Counted from the stretch's first letter, positions 44,177-53,627 are shown. The stretch: DNA of 64,000 nucleotides from JALEFZ01 sp039820545 (GCA_039820545.1 JBCBPW010000026.1:1-64000); one strand, 5' to 3'. Numbers and translations are program-made. The notes: generated from the sequence alone by a model not told the origin.

Positions 44177-45115
44177 TTACTTACGAAAAGTGATGGTTCG
44201 GTTATCTCGTGAGAACGAAAGGCCACATATCAATTGAATGATCTCTGCGATCTCCTCTGGTTTCTGTGCTTGTGTCTGAATATTGAGGCGACAGGGTTTT
44301 GATGATGAGAGATCTGATTGGAAGACAGGTCCATAGTAGGTGTTGAGTGCCAGAAGGATAGAATCCAAAGGAGCCTGATTAAAGGAGAAGTATCCCGTAT
44401 GCCATGCGTCAAAATTCTTTTGCCTTGTCATGAACTTAGCAATCTCTTCATTTTGAATACGACCGCTTTCTCCTTTTTCTAGGTAGACAAACTCCTCCGT
44501 AAGCCGCTGACTGAGCTGTACTTTTCCTGAGGTGACAGCTATATGGGTTTGTCTTTCATTATCCTCGATTTGAAAGGATGTTCCTAGGACTTTCACTTCT
44601 GCATTCAGCATACGGACGACAAAAGGCTGCTCGGGTCGTTTTTCAATATCAAAGTATCCTTTTCCTTCAAATTGAATATTCCTTTGTGCTTCAGAAAAAG
44701 TCGGTGGATAGGAGACTGTTGCACCAGGAGCCAGAAATACTTCACTCTCATCTGGAAGTACGACTTGCTGTTGTACAGCGTCTTCATTTGTGACGGTGAT
44801 CCAGTTGCCTGGTGGATTTTGGTCAAACAATCCAGTGATCAGTATGACAAAGAGTACCGTAGCTGCGATGCCTACGACGGCTGATGCAAGCGCCCATCTC
44901 TTGATGACAGGCCGAGGACGTACCACCTGAGGTTGAACTTTCTCCCAAGCTTCTTTTGAATCAAAAGATTGAAACTGAGGTTGTGCTTCGAACCAGACCT
45001 TGGCGATGAGGGCATACTCCTCTGGATTTTCTTTGCGAAAATCGGCTACAGCTTGTTCATCTGCAGCATTTCCTGTCCCTGAAAGGACGCGTATGATTCG
45101 CTGTTCAATATCCAT
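44177..45115 (-). CDS. FecR-type anti-sigma factor
   Basis: A 312-residue inner membrane regulator. A cytoplasmic N-terminus with a short anti-sigma helix region (EQRIIRVLSG) precedes one transmembrane helix at about 74-97 (WALASAVVGIAATVLFVILI). The periplasmic FecR domain has VVLPDESEVFLAPGATVSYP and GKGYFDIEK. The last about 65 residues form a secretin/STN-like module (DUF4974) that likely meets the receptor STN domain. The gene lies between the sigma factor and receptor genes. Confidence 0.92.
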   Translation of the reverse strand: MDIEQRIIRVLSGTGNAADEQAVADFRKENPEEYALIAKVWFEAQPQFQSFDSKEAWEKVQPQVVRPRPVIKRWALASAVVGIAATVLFVILITGLFDQNPPGNWITVTNEDAVQQQVVLPDESEVFLAPGATVSYPPTFSEAQRNIQFEGKGYFDIEKRPEQPFVVRMLNAEVKVLGTSFQIEDNERQTHIAVTSGKVQLSQRLTEEFVYLEKGESGRIQNEEIAKFMTRQKNFDAWHTGYFSFNQAPLDSILLALNTYYGPVFQSDLSSSKPCRLNIQTQAQKPEEIAEIIQLICGLSFSRDNRTITFRK

Positions 45116-45304
45116 TTGTGCTTGCCTTCATGTATAAGTCGAGAAAAAAATGAGGGACCCCTATTCGTATCTAAAAAAATGAAAAAATAATTTCATGGGC
45201 GCCTGCATGACCTGTGGGAACCTTTGAGATCGCTGGTGAAATACGCATACCCCTGACAGATTCTATTTACCTTCTATTACCCTTTGAAATCACATGCTAG
45301 CCTT

Positions 45305-45835
45305 TTACCACAGGCTAAGTACACTCACAAGAGAAAGCAATCCACTCCTCTTGATGAAAGCGCGAAGCATTTTCAACGCTCGGCCCATTTGATTTTCGAC
45401 AGTTTTGATGGAAAGATGTTCTTGATCGGCTATTTCTTGATAGGTGAGTCCTTGTGTGCGGCTCATGAGGAAAATTTCTCGGGTTTTGGGAGGAAGTTGT
45501 GCTACGAAATAATCTACCCATGCTTGAATTTCAAGTTCGGATGTGGCCTCAGGGAGTGAGGCAGTAGGAAGGTGCTGCGCCTCCTCTAACGATTCTGTCG
45601 ATGTATGAGGCTTTCGGAGCTGATCTATGCATCGGAATTTAAGGGCACGGAGGAGGAAGGCTTCGGGATTCTCTGCTTGGGTAAGCGCATCTTTTCTCCA
45701 CAACTCAATGAAGAGTTCTTGAACGGTATCTTCAGCCCATGCACGATCTTTCAACATGCGCAGCGCATAGTTGCAAAGGGGCTCATAGTACTGAGTAAAT
45801 ATTTCTTGGAAAGCTTGGGGATCAGAACTTGCCAT
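45305..45835 (-). CDS. ECF sigma-70 factor (FecI/RpoE-like)
   Basis: A 176-residue ECF sigma factor from Met at 45835 (MASSDPQAFQEIF). Region 2 is EIFTQYYEPLCNYALRML with DRAWAEDTVQELFIELW. Region 4 is LPPKTREIFLMSRTQGLTYQEIADQEHLSIKTVENQM (given here as separate helices). The fecR-like gene follows after a 189-bp gap. Such factors switch on the receptor operon when the outer membrane receptor is occupied. A longer frame to 45874 lacks family support. No TAnnTTTG box was seen in front of it. Confidence 0.92.
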   Translation of the reverse strand: MASSDPQAFQEIFTQYYEPLCNYALRMLKDRAWAEDTVQELFIELWRKDALTQAENPEAFLLRALKFRCIDQLRKPHTSTESLEEAQHLPTASLPEATSELEIQAWVDYFVAQLPPKTREIFLMSRTQGLTYQEIADQEHLSIKTVENQMGRALKMLRAFIKRSGLLSLVSVLSLW

Positions 45836-45927
45836 CAATATGTATGACAGAGGGGCGAAAAGAATGTTTGACAAAGCACTTTTCTACTTTATCAAAGGCA
45901 TGTAAAGGTACGGTATGAAACATGGGT

Positions 45928-47094
45928 TCATGCACCATAAACGACGGTCTCTTCCCCTTCGATGGTGAGTTTATTTTTGGGAGCTTCTAGGCATCTGCCG
46001 ATGATTTGTGCTTCGATTTGGTACGTCCCTGCCATATCTATGATTGCCTTTGCTGTCTCTTCATCTGTATAAATTTCCAGTCTGTGGCCCATATTGAATA
46101 CCTGATACATTTCCTGCCAGCTTGCTTGGGAGGATTGCTGAATCAATCGGAAAAGAGGGGGCGTATCGAAGAGATTGTCTTTGACGATATGTAGGTTCTC
46201 TACAAATTTCATCACCTTAGTCTGACCTCCTCCTGTGCAGTGAATCAATCCGTGAATTTTCTCTCGGTATTGGTCCAGGACCTTCTTCATTAGCGGTAGA
46301 TAGGTACGTGTAGGGCTGAGGAGTGCTTGTCCGACATTGATAGGCGTACCTTCGAGGGCATCTGTCAGCTTATGTCTACCAGAGTAGACGAGGTCTTGAG
46401 GGACTTTGGGAGAAAAAGATTCAGGGTACTTCTCTGCATATATCTTGTGGAGGACGTCGTGGCGTGCGTTTGTCAGGCCATTGCTGCCCATGCCTGCGTT
46501 GTAGCGATCCTCATAAGTCGTCTGACCGAAGCTGGCCAGTCCCAGGATGACATCTCCAGGCTGTATGTCCTCATTGGTGATGACGTGCTTGCGGGGCAGT
46601 CGGGCAAAGGCTGTTGCATCGTGTATGAGCGTACGCACAAGGTCTGCTACATCCGCTGTCTCTCCTCCTGTATTCTCCGCTTGTATCCCATGTCCACGTA
46701 GCATATCGAAGAAGCTCTCCATTCCTTCCAGGATCTCTGCCAGTACATCGCGACTCACATAAAAGGGATTGCGACCAATGGTATTGGAAAATAGGAAGGA
46801 CTCCGTCGCCCCTGCGCAGAGCATGTCATCCAGATTCATGACGATGGCGTCTTGTGCGATACCTTGCCAGACAGATAGGTCTCCTGTTTCTTTCCAGTAG
46901 ATGTAGGCTAGAGAAGATTTGGTTCCTGCACCATCCGCATGCATGATATTCGCATAGGCTTCATCTCCTCCTACACGATCGGGGAGAATCTTGCAAAAAG
47001 CCTTGGGATATAGCCCTTTGTCCAGGTTGCGAATGGCGTAGTGGACATCTTCTTTGTCTGCGGAGACACCTCTCTTGGCGTAGTTGCTGCTCAT
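45928..47094 (-). CDS. purM: Phosphoribosylformylglycinamidine cyclo-ligase (AIR synthase)
   Basis: PurM closes the imidazole ring in purine synthesis. The ATP-grasp-unrelated PurM fold shows YAKRGVSADKED at the N-terminus, HADGAGTKSSLAYIYW, DAIVMNLDDMLCAGA and GGETADVADLV. At 388 residues it is the longer Bacteroidota form. Start chosen at 47094 (MSSNYAKRGVS). It precedes the ECF sigma gene on the same strand at 92 bp, but a functional link is unlikely. Confidence 0.94.
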   Translation of the reverse strand: MSSNYAKRGVSADKEDVHYAIRNLDKGLYPKAFCKILPDRVGGDEAYANIMHADGAGTKSSLAYIYWKETGDLSVWQGIAQDAIVMNLDDMLCAGATESFLFSNTIGRNPFYVSRDVLAEILEGMESFFDMLRGHGIQAENTGGETADVADLVRTLIHDATAFARLPRKHVITNEDIQPGDVILGLASFGQTTYEDRYNAGMGSNGLTNARHDVLHKIYAEKYPESFSPKVPQDLVYSGRHKLTDALEGTPINVGQALLSPTRTYLPLMKKVLDQYREKIHGLIHCTGGGQTKVMKFVENLHIVKDNLFDTPPLFRLIQQSSQASWQEMYQVFNMGHRLEIYTDEETAKAIIDMAGTYQIEAQIIGRCLEAPKNKLTIEGEETVVYGA

Positions 47095-47126
47095 GATACA
47101 AAAATGCATCTATTTCTGAACCCATC

Positions 47127-47160
47127 AAAAAAAACAGCAGGACCCGTGAAGATCCTGCTG
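47127..47160 (-). terminator. Terminator of the PorE-like gene
   Basis: On the minus strand CAGCAGGA pairs perfectly with TCCTGCTG across a 10-nt loop, followed by T8. Confidence 0.85.
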
Positions 47161-47187
47161 ACAACATATGTAGTAGTTACGTTTCGC

Positions 47188-49227
47188 TTATTGATTGAGG
47201 CTGTTGAATTCGATCGAAAGAATCTTGAATTCTGTACGGCGATTGTCTTGCTCGTCTTGATCGTTTTTCTCAGGATAGATGAGGAGTTGAGATTCTCCGT
47301 ATCCATACCAAGAAAGACGAGAAGGATCTATTCCATTGTCTGCTAGGAACTTCACCACAGCTTTTGCACGGTTATTAGAGAGCTTATCATTGTACTCTGG
47401 CGTACCATTAGAATCTGTATGTGATCCCAGCTGAATGGTGATATTATCATTATTGTTGAGGAGCTTTACGACTTTTTCCAGTTCTGGTAGGGCATCAGGA
47501 CGCAAGTAATATTCATCGAAATCATAGTAGATATTCTGAAGTGTGATCTCTTTTCCGAGCACAATAGGCTCCAGTTCAATATCGATATTGCGAATGAACG
47601 TTTCATTCTTGCGCAGTCCCATCGTACTGACTTCTTCTTCATTGGCAAGATACTCACGGGCATTCCCTAGGATCTTATATTTACGGTCGGGACGGAGGCG
47701 GAAGTCATACTCAGCAGACTGATCTGTCGTGAATGTTTCCAGCTCGTTCAGGCTTCCATCGTTCTGATATTCGAAGAGAGTAGCTGTTGCAAATTCTACA
47801 GGCTCTTTGGTGCGTTTGTCACGAATGACACCTGTAACTGTCACATTGAGACTTCCCAAATCTACAGGGATGCGACGTGCCCAATAGATGTCGTAGCTAC
47901 CAAACCCTCCTCTACGGTCAGATGAGAAATACAGAAGGGAATCTTCATCCGTCCAAATGCTACCAAAATCATCGAAAGAAGAGTTGACAGGATAGCCTAC
48001 ATTTTCTGGCTGGTTCCAGTTGTCGATTGTTCCTTCGGCCATAAAGATATCCAATCCCCCAAATCCAGGACGTCCGTCTGTTGCGAAGTACAATGTATTT
48101 CCAGGATCATTGAAGAAAGGAGAATATTCGTTGTAAGGAGTGTTGATGGCAGGGCCGAGGTTTTGAGGCGTAGACCAGCCCGCACCGACGCGACGAGAGT
48201 ACCAAATATCGAAGCGACCTTCACCACCTTCACGGTCAGAGACAAAGAAAAGGGTACGTCCATCTCGTGTGATGAATGGCTGGCGATCTTCAGCAGGAAC
48301 TTGACGTGTTCTTCCGCGATCGTCAATGACCGTACGCGTGCCGTTCACAGACTCCATAAACACGGGCTTCGCCCACTTTTTCTTTACGGGATCGTATCGA
48401 GATTCGAAAATGCTACATCCATTACGGTTATTCTTCGAACCACAAATCGTAAAGTACATGGTCAGGCCGTCACCAGAAAAGGTCGCAGAACCATTATTTT
48501 TCTTTGTATTGATTTTTTTATTGTTGATGCGCTCTACTTCTGTACCGAATGTACTGTCGTTTTCTCGCACCACCAGATAGATATCCTCGTCTTTGGGCTC
48601 ACCCGTCACTACATTTCGCTTGTTGCGCTTGTTGGGGAGGGGACGAGAGGAGGTAAACGCCAGAAATACATCTTCCTGTCTTTGGTCAAGGAAAGATGGG
48701 AAACGATCTCCTGCTTCACTGTTGAAGCTAGCGGGTTGTGTACGGAAGAGTGGCTTATTACTCAAAGCTTCCTCTGCGAGTTCGCAACCTTCTAGTTCGA
48801 TGGTTGCTCTTTTGTAGATCTGATCGTTTTTGTTGGGATGACGCTGTTGAAACTCTCCAAAAGCCTCTTTCGCTTTGCGGTAGTTGCCAAGGATCTTATA
48901 AGTAAGGCCAATCTGTAGATACACAGTATCATTTCTAGCAGGATCAATCTCGCTGGCCTTGCGGAAATAACGCAGGGCTTCGCTATACTCTTTAAAAAAG
49001 CGGTTGATCAAGCCAAGTCTGTACGCAGCGTGGTAATTGTTAGGGTCCTGTGCTAGGACATCCTGATAAAGATTGGATGCGTCCAACTTATTGTTTTGAC
49101 TGTAGTACTGATCAGCCTTATCGAGGGTCTTATCGAGTTTGGTCGACTGCCCCCAAAGACTCATGGGTACCAGCAACATGAAGATCAAAAAGATCTTAGA
49201 AAGTTGCTTTAAAGGAGGAGCTATCAT
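47188..49227 (-). CDS. PorE-like OmpA family protein (TPR, PD40, CRD, OmpA)
   Basis: A 679-residue envelope protein. Start at 49227 gives a signal peptide (MIAPPLKQLSKIFLIFMLLVPMSLWG). TPR-like repeats (about 30-140: DASNLYQDVLAQDPNNYHAAY) precede a PD40/WD40-like propeller (FFVSDREGGEGRFDIWYS, YFATDGRPGFGGLDIF, YFSSDRRGGFGSYDIY). A CarboxypepD_reg module follows, then a C-terminal OmpA domain (LGSHTDSNGTPEYNDKLSNNRA) for peptidoglycan. This domain order is that of PorE, a T9SS component anchored to the wall. Paralogues with the same order exist, so the T9SS role is probable, not proven. Confidence 0.85.
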   Translation of the reverse strand: MIAPPLKQLSKIFLIFMLLVPMSLWGQSTKLDKTLDKADQYYSQNNKLDASNLYQDVLAQDPNNYHAAYRLGLINRFFKEYSEALRYFRKASEIDPARNDTVYLQIGLTYKILGNYRKAKEAFGEFQQRHPNKNDQIYKRATIELEGCELAEEALSNKPLFRTQPASFNSEAGDRFPSFLDQRQEDVFLAFTSSRPLPNKRNKRNVVTGEPKDEDIYLVVRENDSTFGTEVERINNKKINTKKNNGSATFSGDGLTMYFTICGSKNNRNGCSIFESRYDPVKKKWAKPVFMESVNGTRTVIDDRGRTRQVPAEDRQPFITRDGRTLFFVSDREGGEGRFDIWYSRRVGAGWSTPQNLGPAINTPYNEYSPFFNDPGNTLYFATDGRPGFGGLDIFMAEGTIDNWNQPENVGYPVNSSFDDFGSIWTDEDSLLYFSSDRRGGFGSYDIYWARRIPVDLGSLNVTVTGVIRDKRTKEPVEFATATLFEYQNDGSLNELETFTTDQSAEYDFRLRPDRKYKILGNAREYLANEEEVSTMGLRKNETFIRNIDIELEPIVLGKEITLQNIYYDFDEYYLRPDALPELEKVVKLLNNNDNITIQLGSHTDSNGTPEYNDKLSNNRAKAVVKFLADNGIDPSRLSWYGYGESQLLIYPEKNDQDEQDNRRTEFKILSIEFNSLNQ

Positions 49228-49283
49228 AGGAGTGAACGTTTTTTCGAAAAATTGGAATTTATAGAGCAAGTGTAGATGCCTAG

Positions 49284-49314
49284 CAAACTTAGAAAAATTC
49301 CTGCTTTGTCTCAA
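49284..49314 (-). promoter_or_regulatory. Promoter of the PorE-like gene (TTG...TAAGTTTG)
   Basis: On the minus strand a TTG (49312-49314) and an exact -7 box TAAGTTTG (49284-49291) are 20 nt apart. The ATG 49227 is 56 nt downstream. The promoter sits against the 3' end of the upstream mlaE-like gene, so the PorE-like gene can be expressed on its own. Confidence 0.65.
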
Positions 49315-49318
49315 TGAC

Positions 49319-50053
49319 TTAGAATAAAATAATCCAAAGTAGAAAATCTCCTGCCAGTATGCTGATGGCCGCAATGACAAAGGACGAGATCGTCGCGCGG
49401 CCCAGCCCTTGAGCGCCTCCTGTCGTCTGGAGACCCATATAACACCCAATAAGTGCAATGAGCATTCCAAATATAGCACCCTTGATCAAACCTCCCGCAA
49501 GATCTGCCAAATGAAAAAATTCTCTGACAGAGTGAAAGAAAACTTGCTGGGTAATGTTCAGAAAATAGGTAGAAACGACGAAAGCTCCAAGTACAGCGAT
49601 GATTACAGAGAAAAGCGTGAGCAAAGGCATCATCAATGAAAGTCCCATAAACCGAGGCAATACAATATAACGAATGGGATCTATCGACATCGTTTTCAAT
49701 GCCGTAATCTGCTCGGAGAGCTTCATAGCGCCGATTTCTGCTGTCATGGAGGCTCCAATCCTGCCACTAATCACCAGTGCTGTCAATACAGGTGCCATCT
49801 CCATCATCACCACACGGACGACCTGTCCTCCCAGCACGCTCATGGACACCATATTTTGAAACTGATAGGCAGCTTGCCATGCGATAATGGCTCCCGCAAA
49901 TAATCCAATCAAGAGAACCAGTGGAATCGAGCGCACACCCACATGGTCCAACTGCTCGATCAGACGCTTCCTATCCTTCCACATGTAAGGGAAGGTCCCT
50001 GCCAAACGGTAGATCAAAAACCCAAATTCGCCAAGCTGATGAATCATGGACAT
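49319..50053 (-). CDS. MlaE/YrbE-family ABC transporter permease
   Basis: A 244-residue integral membrane permease of the Mla lipid-transport type. Signs: the N-terminal amphipathic segment, IGLFAGAIIAWQAAYQF, the cytoplasmic coupling region EMAPVLTALVISGRIGASMTAEIGAMKLSEQITAL and the ending AGDFLLWII. Partners MlaF (ATPase) and MlaD are not adjacent, as the gene downstream is the PorE-like gene. It moves phospholipids between membranes, direction unknown. A -7 box lies 62 nt before the start. Confidence 0.93.
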   Translation of the reverse strand: MSMIHQLGEFGFLIYRLAGTFPYMWKDRKRLIEQLDHVGVRSIPLVLLIGLFAGAIIAWQAAYQFQNMVSMSVLGGQVVRVVMMEMAPVLTALVISGRIGASMTAEIGAMKLSEQITALKTMSIDPIRYIVLPRFMGLSLMMPLLTLFSVIIAVLGAFVVSTYFLNITQQVFFHSVREFFHLADLAGGLIKGAIFGMLIALIGCYMGLQTTGGAQGLGRATISSFVIAAISILAGDFLLWIILF

Positions 50054-50115
50054 GGAAGTCGAAAATTGTCTCGCTACTATTTTTTAAGCATCAACAAAGT
50101 CTTTTGTTTGTCTAC

Positions 50116-50123
50116 CAAAGATA
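50116..50123 (-). promoter_or_regulatory. -7 box TATCTTTG of the mlaE-like gene
   Basis: Exact TAnnTTTG on the minus strand, 62 nt before ATG 50053. Confidence 0.5.
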
Positions 50124-50174
50124 TATAGGAGACAAAACACGACGTGAATATCCATAAAAAATGAGAGAATCGGC

Positions 50175-51647
50175 TTATTCGCTAGCCTTGGCATTCATTT
50201 CGCTGCTGACCTGCTCATACTTCAATATTTTGGAGAGCATCCAGGCATCTCGGATTTGCTCTTTGAAGATGAGGGGAAGTGGAGCATCTTTAAAAAAGCT
50301 CCCGCCAGCTGTGAATCGGACATAGAAAGGCTTTTCTGGGTTTCTGGCAATACGATCTATGAGTGCTTGATCAGCTAGATCATCAAAATTGATTTCCTCT
50401 ATGACCCACTCGCGGGTATATGTTCGGGTATTTCGAGGATCTTTGGTTGAGATCCGCTGACTCTCCAAAGAGTCTCTGCGTCCTTTTTCATATAAGACGA
50501 TGCGTGTATGGATGAGACCTTTTTCAGAATAAAAGTGAGATTTCAACCATGCCTTGCCATCCTCTGTTACGCGAGCGGATAAATGGACATATTCATCTTC
50601 TACTTCTGGTATCAACACGTTTTTATACTCTATGCCATAGGTAGTGTCCATTCGCTGCCAGAATCGCTTAAACAATGTCCGACGCACCCAGGAACTTTGT
50701 ATCCACTCCTCATCTTGTGTGGAAGTTTTAAGCAGATGGCTCAAACGAATATTTTCTGACTCAAGCTCGGAGGACACCTCGGAGATATAATGATTTTTGA
50801 AATGCTGCACGCAGCCCTTATCGTAAAGCGTGAGGATCGTATCGGTAAGGGAAGCTTTTTGTTGGGAATCTACCCAGAAGGTCACTCCTTCCTTTTGGGC
50901 TTGAGCATGGAAGATCTGATAAGTCTGTACGCCTTCTGTCATGAAAAGAGAGGAGGGAGCTGTTTCTGCAATTGCGGATCTATAGATAGGAGGAAAAGAT
51001 AGATAAGCCAACCATTCCTTGCCAATCAACTGGTCTGCGAAGACCTGATTTTCATTTAGGGCTTGTCGAAGTACTTCGGAGTCAAATACATCAGGTACAG
51101 GTGGAAATCCTATGTAGAAGACGAGTGTTTTTCCTTTTACTTCTAATACGAGATAGGTATCGGTTTTTTCTTGGATATGAAAGACTTCCTCTGCATAGGG
51201 ACGAATGTCTACAGGTGTAAGTCCTATGGGAATGATCAGGTCAGGATCTTCCCAAATAGGATGATAATCCCCTTCAAATGCCGCAGTGACTTGAAAGAAG
51301 TGTTGCTGACTGATGGGCGTTTTGGGAACATATATATTTCCATCTATCCCTACGACTTCATACTTACTTCCTTCGACCTTACGAGTCTTACGTTCTTTCC
51401 TCGATGCAGGACGTACATATACGTAGGGGATAATGCCAGTAGGAACTGCTTGATATTTGTTGCTTTCGAGACCGTGGAGATAAGCCTGGGAGAGATATAA
51501 GGGCTGTCCTACTGCAATTTTCTCCTCCTCTACAGAGAGGGGAGTTTGTAGATGACTAATGTCCCATTTGCATGAATCCAGATCTTGTGCCTGGCTTATA
51601 CCCATCAAGCCGATGAGTCCGATGATAAGTGTAATCGTATACTTCAT
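50175..51647 (-). CDS. Secreted protein of unknown function
   Basis: I do not recognise the family. Start at 51647 opens a signal peptide (MKYTITLIIGLIGLMGISQAQ); an upstream Met adds ten residues without a signal character. The 490-residue chain has no further membrane helices and is rich in beta-type stretches (VYVRPASRK, YLVLEVKGKTLVFYIGFPP). The C-terminal third is charged and helical. It lies 72 bp downstream of the DUF885 gene on the same strand and may be co-transcribed. Periplasmic or outer membrane location is inferred from the signal only. Confidence 0.6.
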   Translation of the reverse strand: MKYTITLIIGLIGLMGISQAQDLDSCKWDISHLQTPLSVEEEKIAVGQPLYLSQAYLHGLESNKYQAVPTGIIPYVYVRPASRKERKTRKVEGSKYEVVGIDGNIYVPKTPISQQHFFQVTAAFEGDYHPIWEDPDLIIPIGLTPVDIRPYAEEVFHIQEKTDTYLVLEVKGKTLVFYIGFPPVPDVFDSEVLRQALNENQVFADQLIGKEWLAYLSFPPIYRSAIAETAPSSLFMTEGVQTYQIFHAQAQKEGVTFWVDSQQKASLTDTILTLYDKGCVQHFKNHYISEVSSELESENIRLSHLLKTSTQDEEWIQSSWVRRTLFKRFWQRMDTTYGIEYKNVLIPEVEDEYVHLSARVTEDGKAWLKSHFYSEKGLIHTRIVLYEKGRRDSLESQRISTKDPRNTRTYTREWVIEEINFDDLADQALIDRIARNPEKPFYVRFTAGGSFFKDAPLPLIFKEQIRDAWMLSKILKYEQVSSEMNAKASE

Positions 51648-51719
51648 AAATTCCTCCTGCACAAATAACGACAGCACCTAGGCATTCATTACATGGATCA
51701 AATACTGAGCCATTTGTTT

Positions 51720-53456
51720 CTATAATAATTCATTCATAGAATTATTCAAGTTTTCGAGAGGAAAGTGTGAAAAATTGAGGACCAATTGATAAAAATCTTG
51801 CAATAGATAATCTTCTCCTTTAAGAGATTTGGCGTTTTTCTGGAGTTGGAGAAGCGTTTGATAGGCTATCCACTCACTCGCACCTTCACCAGGATATAGG
51901 ATGATGCGGTCCATGATGTATTGAGCTTGGCGAGGAGAAACGCCTGTTTCCGTAGTCAAAAAGCGTGTTCCTTTTGTTCGCGACCAGTTGTTGAGGTGGA
52001 AGCCTGTATCCACAATTAATTTGGCCAGACTTACGAGCTTGTGTTGTTGATAACGCGCATTTTGAGGGGGGCTAGCAGAAAGTAAGCCTAGTTCTTGTAC
52101 CACAAGCTCACCTGCTAGTAGTCGCCATCCTACCTGAGGACCATGATACTGGATCATCCGCGGCCAATCCCCTAGCTTTAGCAATTCCTGATGCACATTT
52201 TCATATAGATGGACGCCAGGTATTCCCCATGTGTAGAGGAAAATCTGATCATTTTCCAGGGAAGCAAACTCAGGATGCGTCCGATCCATCAAGAGCATAC
52301 TTTTTCTCGATCCATCCATCGCAGAAGGCATAAATCCCCAGGAGCGGGTATAATTCAAGGCAATGTCTGGCATTTCAACAATCTCTGGACGAGAGGCTGG
52401 AATGGAATCGAATAGTCCTTTGGCGTTGCGGTGCATTCTTCTCTGGTATGCATTGGCCGAGTCACTAACGAAAATGCGCTTACGAACGTCATAAAGGATA
52501 TTTGTATCTGCACGGAAGGTAGGTAAAGCCCCTAGGTCTACATGTTCTTTTTGCCTGAGGAGATGCGCCACACCCCAATCATGGAGTGTATCTATTGCTA
52601 CGGCATAGCCTAGGTGTTTTTTGAGATGAAGGGGATAGTTGGCAGGATCAGAGATACCCGAGCGGGTGGTGTCTGCTTGGGCAATCCACTCATCTAGGTA
52701 AGGGAGGAGCTTCTGGTAAGCTACGCGGATTCTATTTTCGATAATTTCTTCTGTATTGGCGATAATGGTGACCGCCGTATACTCATTCATATCGACAGGG
52801 TCGGCCTTTCCCAGTTGTCGTGCGATGCTTTTAAGTAAGAGATTCTGAGGGGCAGGGGTTTGGGCAATGGAGTCCACTTGCTTACGGACCTCTTCTAGCA
52901 TATACTTGGGAGGAAGTTTCCCTGCTTGGGCTAGTTTTTGCGCTTCTGCTAGATGTAGAGAGAGTTGCTTGGTAAAATTTCGTAGACGATCGCTGTAGTA
53001 TTCGGTATCCTTTTTCTCCCCAAAAGTAAACCCAAGTGCCAGCTCTGACATGAGGGTAAGGTGTACGCCATCTACAGGATTAAAAGGAAAAGTATTGCGA
53101 TTGAGTAGCTCTGTCTCGCTCTGGATCTGAAGATAGTAGCCGAGTGCTTGATAGTGCAATTGATCTTCTTTACGCCAAGCTGATGTATCCACTGCTTTCC
53201 ATAGGTCGATTGCTGCCTGAATCCTTTCCTGTTTAACCTCTGGATCATGGTGGGTCAGCGATGTAAATCTTCCTTTGTATCGACTATAGTTTTGGGCAAA
53301 ACTTGGCCTGTGAATGTAGAGATATTCAGGGTCGTCTCCTATGAATGCTTCATACACAGGATCTAGGACAGACATAGTAGAGATCGAGACAGGAGCCGAC
53401 TCACAGCCTAGCATCAGGATGAGTCCCAATAGAAAGGGTAGGTATAATTTTTTCAT
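51720..53456 (-). CDS. DUF885 family lipoprotein lacking the metal-site motifs
   Basis: A 578-residue lipoprotein from Met at 53456 (MKKLYLPFLLGLILMLGC; lipobox Cys18). The whole length matches DUF885, a zinc-peptidase-like family. However, its active motif HExxPGHH is here TWGIPGVH (52205-52237 on the plus strand), so the first His and the Glu are lost. The later EGWALYAE element is VGWRLLAGE, with its Glu also lost. The rest of the C-terminal fold, with VDTGFHLNNWSR and YPGEGASEWI, is well kept. It is therefore probably a binding or structural pseudoenzyme on the outer membrane, not a peptidase. Confidence 0.8.
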   Translation of the reverse strand: MKKLYLPFLLGLILMLGCESAPVSISTMSVLDPVYEAFIGDDPEYLYIHRPSFAQNYSRYKGRFTSLTHHDPEVKQERIQAAIDLWKAVDTSAWRKEDQLHYQALGYYLQIQSETELLNRNTFPFNPVDGVHLTLMSELALGFTFGEKKDTEYYSDRLRNFTKQLSLHLAEAQKLAQAGKLPPKYMLEEVRKQVDSIAQTPAPQNLLLKSIARQLGKADPVDMNEYTAVTIIANTEEIIENRIRVAYQKLLPYLDEWIAQADTTRSGISDPANYPLHLKKHLGYAVAIDTLHDWGVAHLLRQKEHVDLGALPTFRADTNILYDVRKRIFVSDSANAYQRRMHRNAKGLFDSIPASRPEIVEMPDIALNYTRSWGFMPSAMDGSRKSMLLMDRTHPEFASLENDQIFLYTWGIPGVHLYENVHQELLKLGDWPRMIQYHGPQVGWRLLAGELVVQELGLLSASPPQNARYQQHKLVSLAKLIVDTGFHLNNWSRTKGTRFLTTETGVSPRQAQYIMDRIILYPGEGASEWIAYQTLLQLQKNAKSLKGEDYLLQDFYQLVLNFSHFPLENLNNSMNELL

Positions 53457-53601
53457 CTGGTGTGAAATACGGGAAATTATCATTACAGACTAATGACTGC
53501 TGCAAATGATTTTCATACAGGTAAAATTATGCAAGTTATCTCAGCTTACATAGGGGGAACAGCGAGAGAATGGCATACTTATACACCAAAAGCGAGGCAA
53601 C

Positions 53602-53627
53602 AAAAAAGGCCAGTGAAAACTGACCTT
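53602..53627 (-). terminator. Terminator after the Crp-family gene
   Basis: On the minus strand AAGGTCAGT pairs with ACTGGCCTT (one mismatch) across a 4-nt loop, then T6 (TTTTTTG). Confidence 0.8.

Noticed and set aside
53457..53601. A 62-codon frame in the gap before the Crp gene
   Set aside because: No family features; the region holds the Crp terminator and the DUF885 upstream region.
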